Positions 1 through 7,015 of a stretch of 64,000 nucleotides of DNA are shown here, one piece after another (position 1 is the stretch's first letter; every line of letters starts with the position of its first letter). The stretch is from NCBI GenBank assembly GCA_963696525.1, contig CAVOKO010000009.1, positions 434,001-498,000 on the forward strand. Direction: 5' to 3'. Made by a program: the position numbers and the translations under genes. The notes under the pieces were generated by a model that searched no databases, was not told the origin of the DNA, and saw only the letters and a program-made list of their open reading frames with translations. This DNA is from CAWBRT01 sp963696525. GTDB taxonomy: Bacteria > Acidobacteriota > Terriglobia > Terriglobales > Acidobacteriaceae.

Positions 1-213
1 GGTCATTCCCCCAATCGCATCCGGATGCCAGCCGTGACGCTCAATCTCATCCAAGACGGCGCGAGCAGTGTTGCGCGCACCTTCGGCATGCAGCGTCGTC
101 AGCCGGCAGTCAATGTAATAGTCGCTTGTGCCACCACTGGTAAGCTTGAAGTGACCAAGTTTAAACGAGAGAGAGGCAAGAAGTCGCAATAGTTGCTGGC
201 GTGCGTTTTCCAT
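1..213 (-). CDS. pyrE: Orotate phosphoribosyltransferase, N-terminal part (cut by window edge)
   Basis: The first 71 codons are visible, starting at the ATG complementary to 211-213, and the reading frame runs off the left edge. The protein begins MENARQQLLRLLASLSFKLG and contains the segment FKLTSGGTSDYYIDCR, which is typical of the PyrE N-terminus (a phosphoribosyltransferase that makes orotidine 5'-phosphate from orotate and PRPP in pyrimidine synthesis, cytoplasmic). The PRPP-binding motif lies outside the window, so the call rests on the N-terminal segment alone. No other pyr gene is adjacent; the CPBP protease gene follows downstream on the minus strand beginning 51 bp to the right, so pyrE would be the downstream gene of that pair. 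Confidence 0.8.
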   Translation of the reverse strand, partial: MENARQQLLRLLASLSFKLGHFKLTSGGTSDYYIDCRLTTLHAEGARNTARAVLDEIERHGWHPDAIGGMT

Positions 214-263
214 GATGAAAGAAAAGATACCACGAACCCCGCCGGACAATCTGCCGGCGATGC

Positions 264-1079
264 TTACTGGCCGAGCCGTTTGAAATCGTGAAATCCGGAG
301 GTCCCCAGGTAGAGCAGGGCGAACAACGCCAGATTATAACCTGTGTGCACCAAGACCGAAGCCGCCAGCGAGTGCGCCCGAGCTCTTACAATCGTGAGCA
401 CGACGCCAACCACAAATAGCATGGTCATGGCCGCCCACGCGTGCGCCAGTTGCGAGGCATGAATGAGCGCGAATAAACCAGCTGTAAACACTACGGAGGC
501 GAGAATCCCCAGGCGGCGCAACAGAATCGGAAACAGCAGTCCGCGGAAGAATAATTCCTCGCAAAACGGCGCCACCAGCATGCCAAAACCGGCCATCATC
601 CAGGCGCCGGTCGTGGATTGGAAATACTGGTCGATCGGCATCTGTTTCGGAATCGGCAGTTTCGCCGAGAGCGCCTGAATCAGAATGGCCAGAATCGCGC
701 CGCCTAAAAGAAACTTCAGCCATTCGGCTGGAAATCGCCAGTGAATCGCCTCCAAAAAATGGCTGCGATGATGCCGCTTGATCAATCTGACGATGAACCA
801 TACCGTCGCTAGATAGGCGGCGCCCTGCGCCGGAACCGCAACCCACGGGTCCGACGCCAGCGCGCGCGCATCGCCCCGAGATACGCCGGAAACCGAATTC
901 GCAATCAGCAAGGCAACACTGTCGGCCAGGAATAACGCTACAAAAAGCACGATTACGATGCCAACGAGATCCCTGCCATTCCAGACTGGAAAACCTCCGG
1001 CCTCGGAGAAACCGGGTCCGGCTCCGGGCGAAGTTCCCATGGGCGGCCCAGTGGACTCATCGAGAGGGTCATCGGACAT
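264..1079 (-). CDS. CPBP family intramembrane metalloprotease (Abi/CAAX-like)
   Basis: About 271 residues. It is very hydrophobic with several predicted membrane helices. It shows the three CPBP (CAAX protease and bacteriocin-processing) motifs in order: EELFFRG (EExxxR) in the middle, FALIH (FxxxH), then a histidine in the segment VLVHTGYN near the C-terminus. Family members are membrane-embedded glutamate-type proteases; in bacteria most have no known substrate. The start chosen is the ATG at 1079 (MSDDPLDE). An upstream extension to 1151 is open but reads as unlikely coding and has no better ribosome site. The N-terminal 35 residues are Gly/Pro-rich and probably cytoplasmic. It lies between tRNA-Pro and pyrE with no functional link visible. 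Confidence 0.85.
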   Translation of the reverse strand: MSDDPLDESTGPPMGTSPGAGPGFSEAGGFPVWNGRDLVGIVIVLFVALFLADSVALLIANSVSGVSRGDARALASDPWVAVPAQGAAYLATVWFIVRLIKRHHRSHFLEAIHWRFPAEWLKFLLGGAILAILIQALSAKLPIPKQMPIDQYFQSTTGAWMMAGFGMLVAPFCEELFFRGLLFPILLRRLGILASVVFTAGLFALIHASQLAHAWAAMTMLFVVGVVLTIVRARAHSLAASVLVHTGYNLALFALLYLGTSGFHDFKRLGQ

Positions 1080-1276
1080 GAGCACGGAGACATTGTACCC
1101 GGTAAAGCTGCATCTTCCGAACTTGGCCGGATGGGGATGGGCCCTCATCAAGGACGGTATCCGGATGAAAATTCCTGCGTTCGAAAAGCCTGCACCGATC
1201 CGCCAGCGAGCACCGATTCAGCCGATGAATCCGCTGTTAAAAATCCGTAGGCCGGATTAGATATAATCAAAACAGT

Positions 1277-1353
1277 CGGGGCGTAGCGCAGCCTGGTAGC
1301 GCACCTGCCTTGGGCGCAGGGGGTCGTAGGTTCAAATCCTATCGCCCCGACCA
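1277..1353 (+). tRNA. tRNA-Pro (anticodon TGG)
   Basis: A 77-nt cloverleaf. The acceptor stem CGGGGCG (1277-1283) pairs with CGCCCCG (1343-1349). The anticodon stem CCTGC/GCAGG encloses the loop CTTGGGC with anticodon TGG. A standard T-loop TTCAAAT is present, and the CCA end is encoded at 1351-1353. The gene stands alone. A spurious antisense reading frame typical of tRNA-Pro loci covers it and is not annotated. Confidence 0.97.
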
Positions 1354-1370
1354 ATAACCCTCAGCAAACC

Positions 1371-1526
1371 GTGTTGGTGGACACCCTTGACGTGGCCACC
1401 CCGGAAGCGATGTTTTATCTGACCACCCAGGAATCACTGCTGTCGACCTGCGCCATCTTCGTGATTCTGGCTATCGATCCCAAGCTACAGCTTAACGTGA
1501 AGCATAAGTTTGCCGGTTGGCACTGA
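1371..1526 (+). pseudogene. Possible remnant of an unrecognised protein-coding gene next to tRNA-Pro
   Basis: An open frame of 51 codons begins 18 bp after the tRNA CCA and ends at TGA 1524-1526. The translation (VLVDTLDVATPEAMF, then ... ILAIDPKLQLNVKHKFAGWH) reads like the C-terminal part of a real protein, but no ATG with a ribosome site precedes it and no family is recognised. It could be the 3' remnant left after an integration or deletion at the tRNA gene, or simply a chance frame. The stretch from 1354 to 1624 holds nothing else. Confidence 0.2.
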
Positions 1527-1624
1527 GAGACACTCACGCGACCGCGCAAGGCCAGAGAGTTATGGCGGATCAACCGGGTGCGGAGAACAAATGCCGCATC
1601 CCGGCCGTACTTCGGGTGTGATAC

Positions 1625-2575
1625 TTATACGATCGTACAGAAAGGCTTCTTCCCGCTCAACACTTCCAGTACCATCTTCGCTGCAAACTCACTGGTCAAT
1701 TTCAGAGACTCTTCCGTATAGGCTCCCATGTGCGGAGTCGTGATGATATTGGAAAGGCTCAACAAGGGCGATCCCACCGGTGGCTCCTTGGCGAACACAT
1801 CGATGGCGGCGCCTGCGATCTTGTTGTTGGAGAGCGCCTCGAACAGCGCTCGCTTGTCTACGATGCCGCCTCGGGAGGTGTTCAACAGGTATGCCAACGG
1901 CTTCATCTTAGCGAGTTCATCTTTGCCGATCAGGTTTTTAGTCTGCTCCGAGTACGGAATGTGGATGGTGACGAAGTCCGCACTAGCCAGTACCTCGTCC
2001 AAGGATGCCTTCTGAACCTGGTTGGCGTCGGCAAATTGCTGATCGAAAAATGGGTCATACGCCAACGTCGTCATGTTTAATCCGCGGGCGCGACGCACCA
2101 CCGCCTTACCAATCGCTCCCATGCCTACAATACCGGCCTTAGCTCCCCAGACAGACTTGCCCATCACGCGGGGCCATTCTCCCGCCCGAAGCTTGGCATC
2201 GGAGTCGGGGATCTTTCTTGCCAGGGCGAACATGAATCCAATCGTCAGGTCGGCTACCGCCTCGGAGTTCGTGCCCGGAGCATTAACAACCCGCACCCCG
2301 CGTTCTTTAGCCGCGTTCAAGTCGATATTATCGACGCCAATCCCATGCTTGGCGATCACTTTGAGACTTAACGCGGAATTGATTACTGCTTTCGTGATCG
2401 GTTCCAAGCCGGCAATGATCGCAACCGTATTATCGTCAATGCATGCCAACACATCAGCTTCGCTGGCAGACGCCTGGGAAATTCTAACAATCTCCAGGCC
2501 GCCGCCACGCAGGCTTTCTAGAGGCGCTTCGCTGTATCTGGCAAACATCGTGGTCGTAACTAGAACCTTTTTCAT
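1625..2575 (-). CDS. D-isomer 2-hydroxyacid dehydrogenase (phosphoglycerate dehydrogenase-like)
   Basis: 316 residues, the normal length for the short 2-hydroxyacid dehydrogenases. It has a Rossmann motif GIVGMGAIGKAV, then the catalytic set in order: Arg in NTSRGGIVD, Glu in AKEPPVG, and His in TTPHMGAYTEES. The family oxidises or reduces 2-hydroxy/2-oxo acids with NAD(H). It is encoded 24 bp downstream of an enolase-superfamily sugar-acid dehydratase on the same strand, so it most likely acts on the 2-oxo product of that step or a related acid. It lacks the C-terminal ACT domain of long SerA enzymes, which argues against a dedicated serine-biosynthesis role. A ribosome site AGGAT precedes the ATG. 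Confidence 0.85.
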   Translation of the reverse strand: MKKVLVTTTMFARYSEAPLESLRGGGLEIVRISQASASEADVLACIDDNTVAIIAGLEPITKAVINSALSLKVIAKHGIGVDNIDLNAAKERGVRVVNAPGTNSEAVADLTIGFMFALARKIPDSDAKLRAGEWPRVMGKSVWGAKAGIVGMGAIGKAVVRRARGLNMTTLAYDPFFDQQFADANQVQKASLDEVLASADFVTIHIPYSEQTKNLIGKDELAKMKPLAYLLNTSRGGIVDKRALFEALSNNKIAGAAIDVFAKEPPVGSPLLSLSNIITTPHMGAYTEESLKLTSEFAAKMVLEVLSGKKPFCTIV

Positions 2576-2599
2576 AAATTTGATCCTATGATGCTTGCT

Positions 2600-3781
2600 T
2601 TATCGCAAATTCTTCCCAGCCATTACGTCGGACTGCCGTTCGGTTGAATATTTTTCGAGTATCTCGCGATTGATCTCGACTCCGATTCCCGGACGATCGG
2701 GGACCTTGACGATGCCGTTTTTGTTCTGAATGGCGTTGAAAATCAGTTCTTGCCGGAAAGGATGAGCTGACTGGTCGAATTCCAGCATTGGCTCGATCGG
2801 CTTTATCGACAACGGCGTCGGGGGAACAATTGCCAGGAACTGAAGCGCGGCCGCCAGTCCCACGCCCGATCCCCATACATGCGGGAGAAGCGCCACGTGG
2901 AAGGCCTGCGCCAAGGCAAGAATTTTCTTACACTCGCTGAACCCGCCCGCCACCGACAGATCGGGCTGAATGATGTCGACTGCCCGGCGCGCGATCCAAT
3001 CGCGGAATCCGTACCTGGTGTATTCGTTTTCACCGGAGGCGATAAACATCTGACCAAGGCTCTTCAATTCCTGATAGCCCTCGATATCTTCAGGAGAAAT
3101 CGGCTCCTCGAAGAAATAGATGTCGGCCTTTTCGATTGCCTTCATCAGTCGCCGGGCAGACAACACACTGTAGCCGCAATTGGCGTCCAGCATGAGCGTA
3201 ACCTTCGGGCCTACCGCTTCGCGGACGGCAAGTATGAGTTCGGTGTCCTCTTCGATGCCGAAGCCGATCTTCAACTTCATCGCGCGGAAGCCGTTGTTCA
3301 AGTGCCGCCGCGCCTCTGCCACGGCCGCCTCCGGATAGCTCAACCCTGCATGCCTGTAAAATCCGGTCGCGTAGGGATGCACTTCGGTCCGGTAGCCTCC
3401 TCCGAGAAGCTTGTAGACCGGCTTTCCTAAGGCGCGTCCGATACAGTCCCAGAGAGCAACATCGACCGCACTCATCGCAATCGGAACCGTTCCCTTGCTT
3501 CCGAAAGACAAGGTCAGGTGATGCATCTTCTCCCATAACACTTCAACGTCAAAAGGGTCCTGTCCTAAAATGATGGGCTTGAGCGCAGTTTCCACTACGG
3601 ATGCGCATACCTCGGGCGGCTGCAAGCCATGGCAAAGGGCCTCGCCCCAACCAGTGACTCCATCATCGGTGATGACTTCCACCAGAACCGTACTACGCCG
3701 TTTGACCCAGCCAATGGAGTTCGCATAGGGCTCCTCAACCGGCGAACTCAAAGAATGCGTCTTCACTTCAACAACCTTCAT
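2600..3781 (-). CDS. Mandelate racemase/muconate lactonizing enzyme family protein (probable sugar-acid dehydratase)
   Basis: 393 residues with the full enolase-superfamily layout. The capping domain is N-terminal; the barrel has the KxK base (K169, K171 in AMKLKIG), metal ligands D199 (MLDANCG), E225 (FFEEP) and E251 (ASGENEY), and the opposing base H301 (LLPHVWGSG). The KxK plus late His pattern fits acid-sugar dehydratases or racemases of the MR subgroup; substrate cannot be fixed from sequence. Strong ribosome site AAGGAG before the ATG at 3781. It is the first gene of a two-gene operon with the 2-hydroxyacid dehydrogenase. Transcription is divergent from kdpE; the 208 bp up to the first KdpE-type box at 3990 hold its promoter but no further gene. 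Confidence 0.85.
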   Translation of the reverse strand: MKVVEVKTHSLSSPVEEPYANSIGWVKRRSTVLVEVITDDGVTGWGEALCHGLQPPEVCASVVETALKPIILGQDPFDVEVLWEKMHHLTLSFGSKGTVPIAMSAVDVALWDCIGRALGKPVYKLLGGGYRTEVHPYATGFYRHAGLSYPEAAVAEARRHLNNGFRAMKLKIGFGIEEDTELILAVREAVGPKVTLMLDANCGYSVLSARRLMKAIEKADIYFFEEPISPEDIEGYQELKSLGQMFIASGENEYTRYGFRDWIARRAVDIIQPDLSVAGGFSECKKILALAQAFHVALLPHVWGSGVGLAAALQFLAIVPPTPLSIKPIEPMLEFDQSAHPFRQELIFNAIQNKNGIVKVPDRPGIGVEINREILEKYSTERQSDVMAGKNLR

Positions 3782-3989
3782 CAGGGTCTCCTTGTACAGC
3801 TCTTTAAATCGCTCGAATTGTACTGCTCGTGAATCGGTTTTGCGAGATCAAAGCTCACGATAGCCACCCCCGTAGCAATTTGTAAATAGCGCAATATTCA
3901 TATTAGAAACAGGGCGAAAACCAGGGCCGGGATCATGGCCGGCACGGCTGGCTGGACTCCCGGAATGCACATCGCCTGGGGCCCGCGTC

Positions 3990-4045
3990 TTTACGCACAA
4001 TTTATGCACGTTTTATTTCATCTTTACGGGTTTCAGTATCCAATC
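3990..4045 (+). promoter_or_regulatory. Four 11-bp-phased TTTA boxes plus AGTATCCAATC motif upstream of kdpE
   Basis: TTTA occurs at 3990, 4001, 4012 and 4023, exactly 11 bp apart. The motif AGTATCCAATC (4035-4045) begins 12 bp after the start of the last box. The same architecture precedes the kdpF cluster (4857-4912), with the identical AGTATCCAATC at the same offset. Direct repeats at one helical turn are the normal binding pattern of OmpR/PhoB/KdpE-type regulators, and from memory the E. coli kdpFABC site also has TTTA boxes 11 bp apart. The gap between last box and the TATCCA-like sequence would suit an activator replacing the -35 element. Inference: a KdpE site for autoregulation. Confidence 0.75.
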
Positions 4046-4133
4046 GAATGTAGCTGAGTGGTTGCAAGGGAGCTTTACCGTTGGCGGTCTTGGCAAAGCT
4101 ATCACCACTGCAACCACAAAGTTTGCCTGCAAG

Positions 4134-4835
4134 ATGATAACGACACCCACGAAGCGCAATGTTTTGGTTGTAGATGACGAGCCGCAGATCACGCGTGTGC
4201 TGATGACCACGCTAACAAGCCATGGGTACGCGACCCGCACGGCAGCCGACGGCGATGAGGCGCTCCAAGTCATGAAAGACTGGTCGCCCGACCTGTTGAT
4301 AACCGATCTTTCCATGCCCAACATGGATGGGCTGCAACTGTGCCGCAGCGTCAGAACCAGATCGACCGTCCCGATTATCGTCCTTTCGGTAAGAGGTGAA
4401 GAGCAGACAAAAGTCGAGGCGCTCGACGCCGGCGCTGACGATTATGTAACCAAACCCTTCGGTATTGTCGAATTAATGGCGCGGATACGCGCCGCTCTTC
4501 GTCGTACTTCAACCGTGGAAGGACCGCCGGCAAGCGTGATTGAAATTGGAGACTTCCATATCGACACGGAGCGCCGTGCGGTACGGGTCAAGTCGCGCGA
4601 AGTTCATCTCACTCCGAAGGAATTCGACCTTCTGGTCTATCTCGCGCAGCGTGCCGGCAAGGTCATCACGCATCGTGCTCTGCTCTCTGGTCTTTGGAGT
4701 GAGAGCGGCAGCGAGCAACTCGATTCTCTGCGAGTATTCGTTGGGCATTTGCGCAAGAAGATTGAGGCCGAGGAGACAGCTCACTATATCCGCACCGAAC
4801 ATTGGGTGGGTTACAGATTTGAACCTGGCGATTAG
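4134..4835 (+). CDS. kdpE: KdpE-type response regulator (OmpR family)
   Basis: 233 residues, the usual KdpE length. The receiver domain has the acidic pair in LVVDDEP, the phosphoacceptor D58 (LLITDLSMPN), a Ser in VLSVRG, and the conserved Lys in YVTKPFG. The C-terminal winged helix ends with HYIRTEHWVGYRFEPGD. Start at ATG 4134; an upstream TTG at 4062 is also open but would add a poor leader. It sits directly before kdpFABC and has the KdpE-type box array in front of it, so it should activate kdp transcription when potassium or turgor falls. No KdpD sensor kinase is encoded next to it or elsewhere in the window, so its phosphodonor must be encoded elsewhere. Confidence 0.88.
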   Translation: MITTPTKRNVLVVDDEPQITRVLMTTLTSHGYATRTAADGDEALQVMKDWSPDLLITDLSMPNMDGLQLCRSVRTRSTVPIIVLSVRGEEQTKVEALDAGADDYVTKPFGIVELMARIRAALRRTSTVEGPPASVIEIGDFHIDTERRAVRVKSREVHLTPKEFDLLVYLAQRAGKVITHRALLSGLWSESGSEQLDSLRVFVGHLRKKIEAEETAHYIRTEHWVGYRFEPGD

Positions 4836-4856
4836 TCTCCACGCCTGGCAGAGCTT

Positions 4857-4912
4857 TTTACGCTCTTTTTATGAACTTTTTAGACGGGCTTTATGGACTC
4901 AAGTATCCAATC
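4857..4912 (+). promoter_or_regulatory. Four 11-bp-phased TTTA boxes plus AGTATCCAATC motif upstream of the kdpF cluster
   Basis: TTTA occurs at 4857, 4868, 4879 and 4890 (period exactly 11 bp; the first three are TTTTTA with 5-bp spacers). AGTATCCAATC lies at 4902-4912, 12 bp from the start of the last box, identical in sequence and offset to the kdpE promoter. It is placed between the kdpE stop (4835) and the first small gene (5020), giving a leader of roughly 100 nt. Inferred to be the KdpE-dependent promoter of the transport operon. The first boxes also overlap a weak AGAGC/GCTCT hairpin that could be mistaken for a terminator. Confidence 0.78.
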
Positions 4913-5019
4913 AGAGTGGGTGAACTGAGTGGGGATGGGTCAGGCGCTTCGCGAGCAATAAATAAGGGGCCAGTCTTTCAGTTACTGGAGTCAACGCGAC
5001 TCTCCAGGAGGGATTAACC

Positions 5020-5106
5020 ATGCAGGATCTTGTGTTCATAGCCATTACGATTGCGTTTTTCGCGCTTTCGCTAGGGTACGTCCACTTCTGTGATCGTGTG
5101 AAGTGA
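5020..5106 (+). CDS. Small single-pass membrane protein upstream of kdpF (28 aa)
   Basis: A 28-residue peptide (MQDLVFIAITIAFFALSLGY, then VHFCDRVK) with a strong ribosome site AGGAGGG 7 bp before the ATG. One hydrophobic helix is followed by a short charged tail. It lies 11 bp before kdpF in the same operon. Peptides with this pattern (a hydrophobic segment, a Tyr/Val, then a Cys-Asp-Arg end) recur before kdp genes in other bacteria as far as I recall, usually unannotated. The role is unknown; an accessory or second KdpF-like subunit stabilising the KdpABC complex is the obvious guess. Not the canonical KdpF, which is the next gene. Confidence 0.65.
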   Translation: MQDLVFIAITIAFFALSLGYVHFCDRVK

Positions 5107-5117
5107 GGTAGAGCACT

Positions 5118-5207
5118 ATGCACTTTGAATCGTTCGCCATGCTCGTCGTCAGTATCTTGATGGGGATCTATCTGCTGTACGCGCTGTTGCGCCCGGAGAA
5201 GTTCTGA
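5118..5207 (+). CDS. kdpF: Potassium-transporting ATPase small subunit KdpF
   Basis: 29 residues, one membrane helix (MLVVSILMGIYLLYALL) and the typical end RPEKF, which matches the LVYAL.....F pattern of KdpF. A ribosome site GAGG lies upstream. Its TGA stop overlaps the kdpA ATG by one base (5205-5209), so the two are translationally coupled. KdpF is a lipid-like stabiliser of the KdpABC complex in the inner membrane. Confidence 0.85.
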   Translation: MHFESFAMLVVSILMGIYLLYALLRPEKF

Positions 5208-7003
5208 TGACCGCCAATGGGTGGTTTCAAATCGCGTTTTTCACTCTCTTGGTTCTCGCCGTCACCAAGCCGCTCGGCGTTTTCATGACGCGGGTGTTCA
5301 ACCGCGAGCGCACGTTCCTGGACCCGGTGTTGCGGCCCATCGAGCGGGTGATTTATCGCGTCACCTGCGTCGACGAGAATCACGAGATGCGCTGGACGGA
5401 ATACGCCGTGTCGGTGCTGCTGTTCAGCGCTGTCTCCATGGTGGTGCTTTATCTGATAATGCGTCTGCAAGCACACCTGCCCTTCAACCCGCAGAAGCTA
5501 GGAGCGGTCGCTAAAGACCTGTCGTTCAACACGGCGGCTTCATTCACCACCAACACAAACTGGCAGGCCTACACGCCGGAAACCACCATGAGCTATCTGT
5601 CGCAGATGGCCGGCTTGGCGTATCACAACTTCGTCTCGGCGGCCGTCGGCATCGCGCTGGCGATTGCCTTCATTCGTGGCATCGCGCGCCGGGAGATGCA
5701 GACCATCGGCAATTTCTGGGTGGACATGGTTCGCAGCTGCCTTTGGGTGTTGCTGCCAATCTCTATCGTAGGCGCTCTGCTGTTGGTGTCACAAGGCGTT
5801 CCGCAGAACTTGAAACCCTATGACACGGTGAAACTACTGGAGCCGCAGCAGGTACAGAAGGTTGGCCAGGATGGCAAGCCTGTTGTGGACGCCGCCGGCA
5901 AGCCAGTCATGGACACCGTCACCGATCAGGTGATCGCCCAAGGTCCGGTAGCCTCGCAGGAGATCATCAAGGAATTCGGCACCAACGGTGGTGGATTCTT
6001 CAACGCCAACAGTGCTCACCCTTACGAAAATCCAACTCCTTTATCCAACCTGATCGAGATGTTTGCCATATTCGCGATCGGCGCCGGGTTGACGTACACG
6101 CTGGGACGGATGACCGGATCGCAGCGCCACGGCTGGGCTGTGTTTGCCGCTATGGCTATTCTGTTCATCGCGGGCGTGAGTACAGCCTACTGGGCCGAAT
6201 CGCATAGCAATCCGCTGCTGCCCGGTGCCGATTACCGCGCCAGCGCGCTTCAGGCTGGTGGCAACATGGAGGGCAAAGAGGTCCGCTTCGGCGTCGCCAA
6301 CTCCGCACTCTGGGCAACAGTGACAACCGATACCAGTTGCGGCGCCGTCAACAGCATGCACGACTCGTACACGCCGCTCGGTGGCATGGTTCCCTTGGCC
6401 AACATGATGCTCAGCGAGGTGGTGTTCGGCGGCGTCGGCTCTGGCATGTACGGGATGATTATCTTCATCATTCTGGCGGTTTTTATTGCCGGACTTATGG
6501 TGGGGAGAACGCCGGAGTATATGGGGAAGAAGATCGAGGCCTATGACGTTAAGATGGCTATGCTCGTCGCCCTCATTTTCCCGCTTATCATCCTGACATT
6601 TACCAGCGTTTCGGTACTGCACCCATTTGGCACCTCGGGTATCAGTAACCCGGGGCCGCATGGATTCTCCGAAATCCTATATGCGTACACCGAAGGCGCT
6701 GCCAACAATGGTTCCGCATTCGCCGGACTTAGCGCGAACACACTCTGGTACAACGTCACCATCGGTTTGACGATGTTGCTTGGCCGCTTCTGGATGAAGA
6801 TCCCGATGCTGGCGATTGCCGGCAACCTGGTGCGTAAGAAATCGGTTCCACCTTCGCTTGGCACTTTCCCGGTCACTACGCCGTTATTCACGGTACTGCT
6901 GGTTGGCGTGATCGTGATTGTGGGTGCACTGACCTTCTTTCCGGCACTCAGCTTGGGACCGATTCTGGAACACCTGCTGATGCATGCGGGAAAGACCTTC
7001 TAA
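5207..7003 (+). CDS. kdpA: Potassium-transporting ATPase subunit A
   Basis: 598 residues, slightly longer than the about 557 of E. coli KdpA. It is a polytopic membrane protein of the potassium-channel superfamily with the four filter-like repeats, including TNTNWQAY, GTNGGGFFNANSAHP and NNGSAFAG. The extra length sits in a hydrophilic segment around residues 205-250 (KLLEPQQVQKVGQDGKPVVD and following). It binds and translocates K+ in the KdpFABC complex. It is coupled to kdpF upstream and kdpB starts 12 bp downstream. Confidence 0.97.
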   Translation: MTANGWFQIAFFTLLVLAVTKPLGVFMTRVFNRERTFLDPVLRPIERVIYRVTCVDENHEMRWTEYAVSVLLFSAVSMVVLYLIMRLQAHLPFNPQKLGAVAKDLSFNTAASFTTNTNWQAYTPETTMSYLSQMAGLAYHNFVSAAVGIALAIAFIRGIARREMQTIGNFWVDMVRSCLWVLLPISIVGALLLVSQGVPQNLKPYDTVKLLEPQQVQKVGQDGKPVVDAAGKPVMDTVTDQVIAQGPVASQEIIKEFGTNGGGFFNANSAHPYENPTPLSNLIEMFAIFAIGAGLTYTLGRMTGSQRHGWAVFAAMAILFIAGVSTAYWAESHSNPLLPGADYRASALQAGGNMEGKEVRFGVANSALWATVTTDTSCGAVNSMHDSYTPLGGMVPLANMMLSEVVFGGVGSGMYGMIIFIILAVFIAGLMVGRTPEYMGKKIEAYDVKMAMLVALIFPLIILTFTSVSVLHPFGTSGISNPGPHGFSEILYAYTEGAANNGSAFAGLSANTLWYNVTIGLTMLLGRFWMKIPMLAIAGNLVRKKSVPPSLGTFPVTTPLFTVLLVGVIVIVGALTFFPALSLGPILEHLLMHAGKTF

Positions 7004-7015
7004 GGAAATTGCGAT

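Noticed and set aside
1148..1354. Minus-strand 68-codon frame (MVGAIGFEPTTPCAQGRCATR) over tRNA-Pro
   Set aside because: This is the well-known spurious antisense reading of a tRNA-Pro gene and not a protein.
4850..4870. AGAGC/GCTCT hairpin with T tracts after kdpE, at first taken as a terminator
   Set aside because: The T tracts are the 11-bp-phased TTTA boxes of the kdpF promoter; the 5-bp stem is too weak to prefer a terminator.
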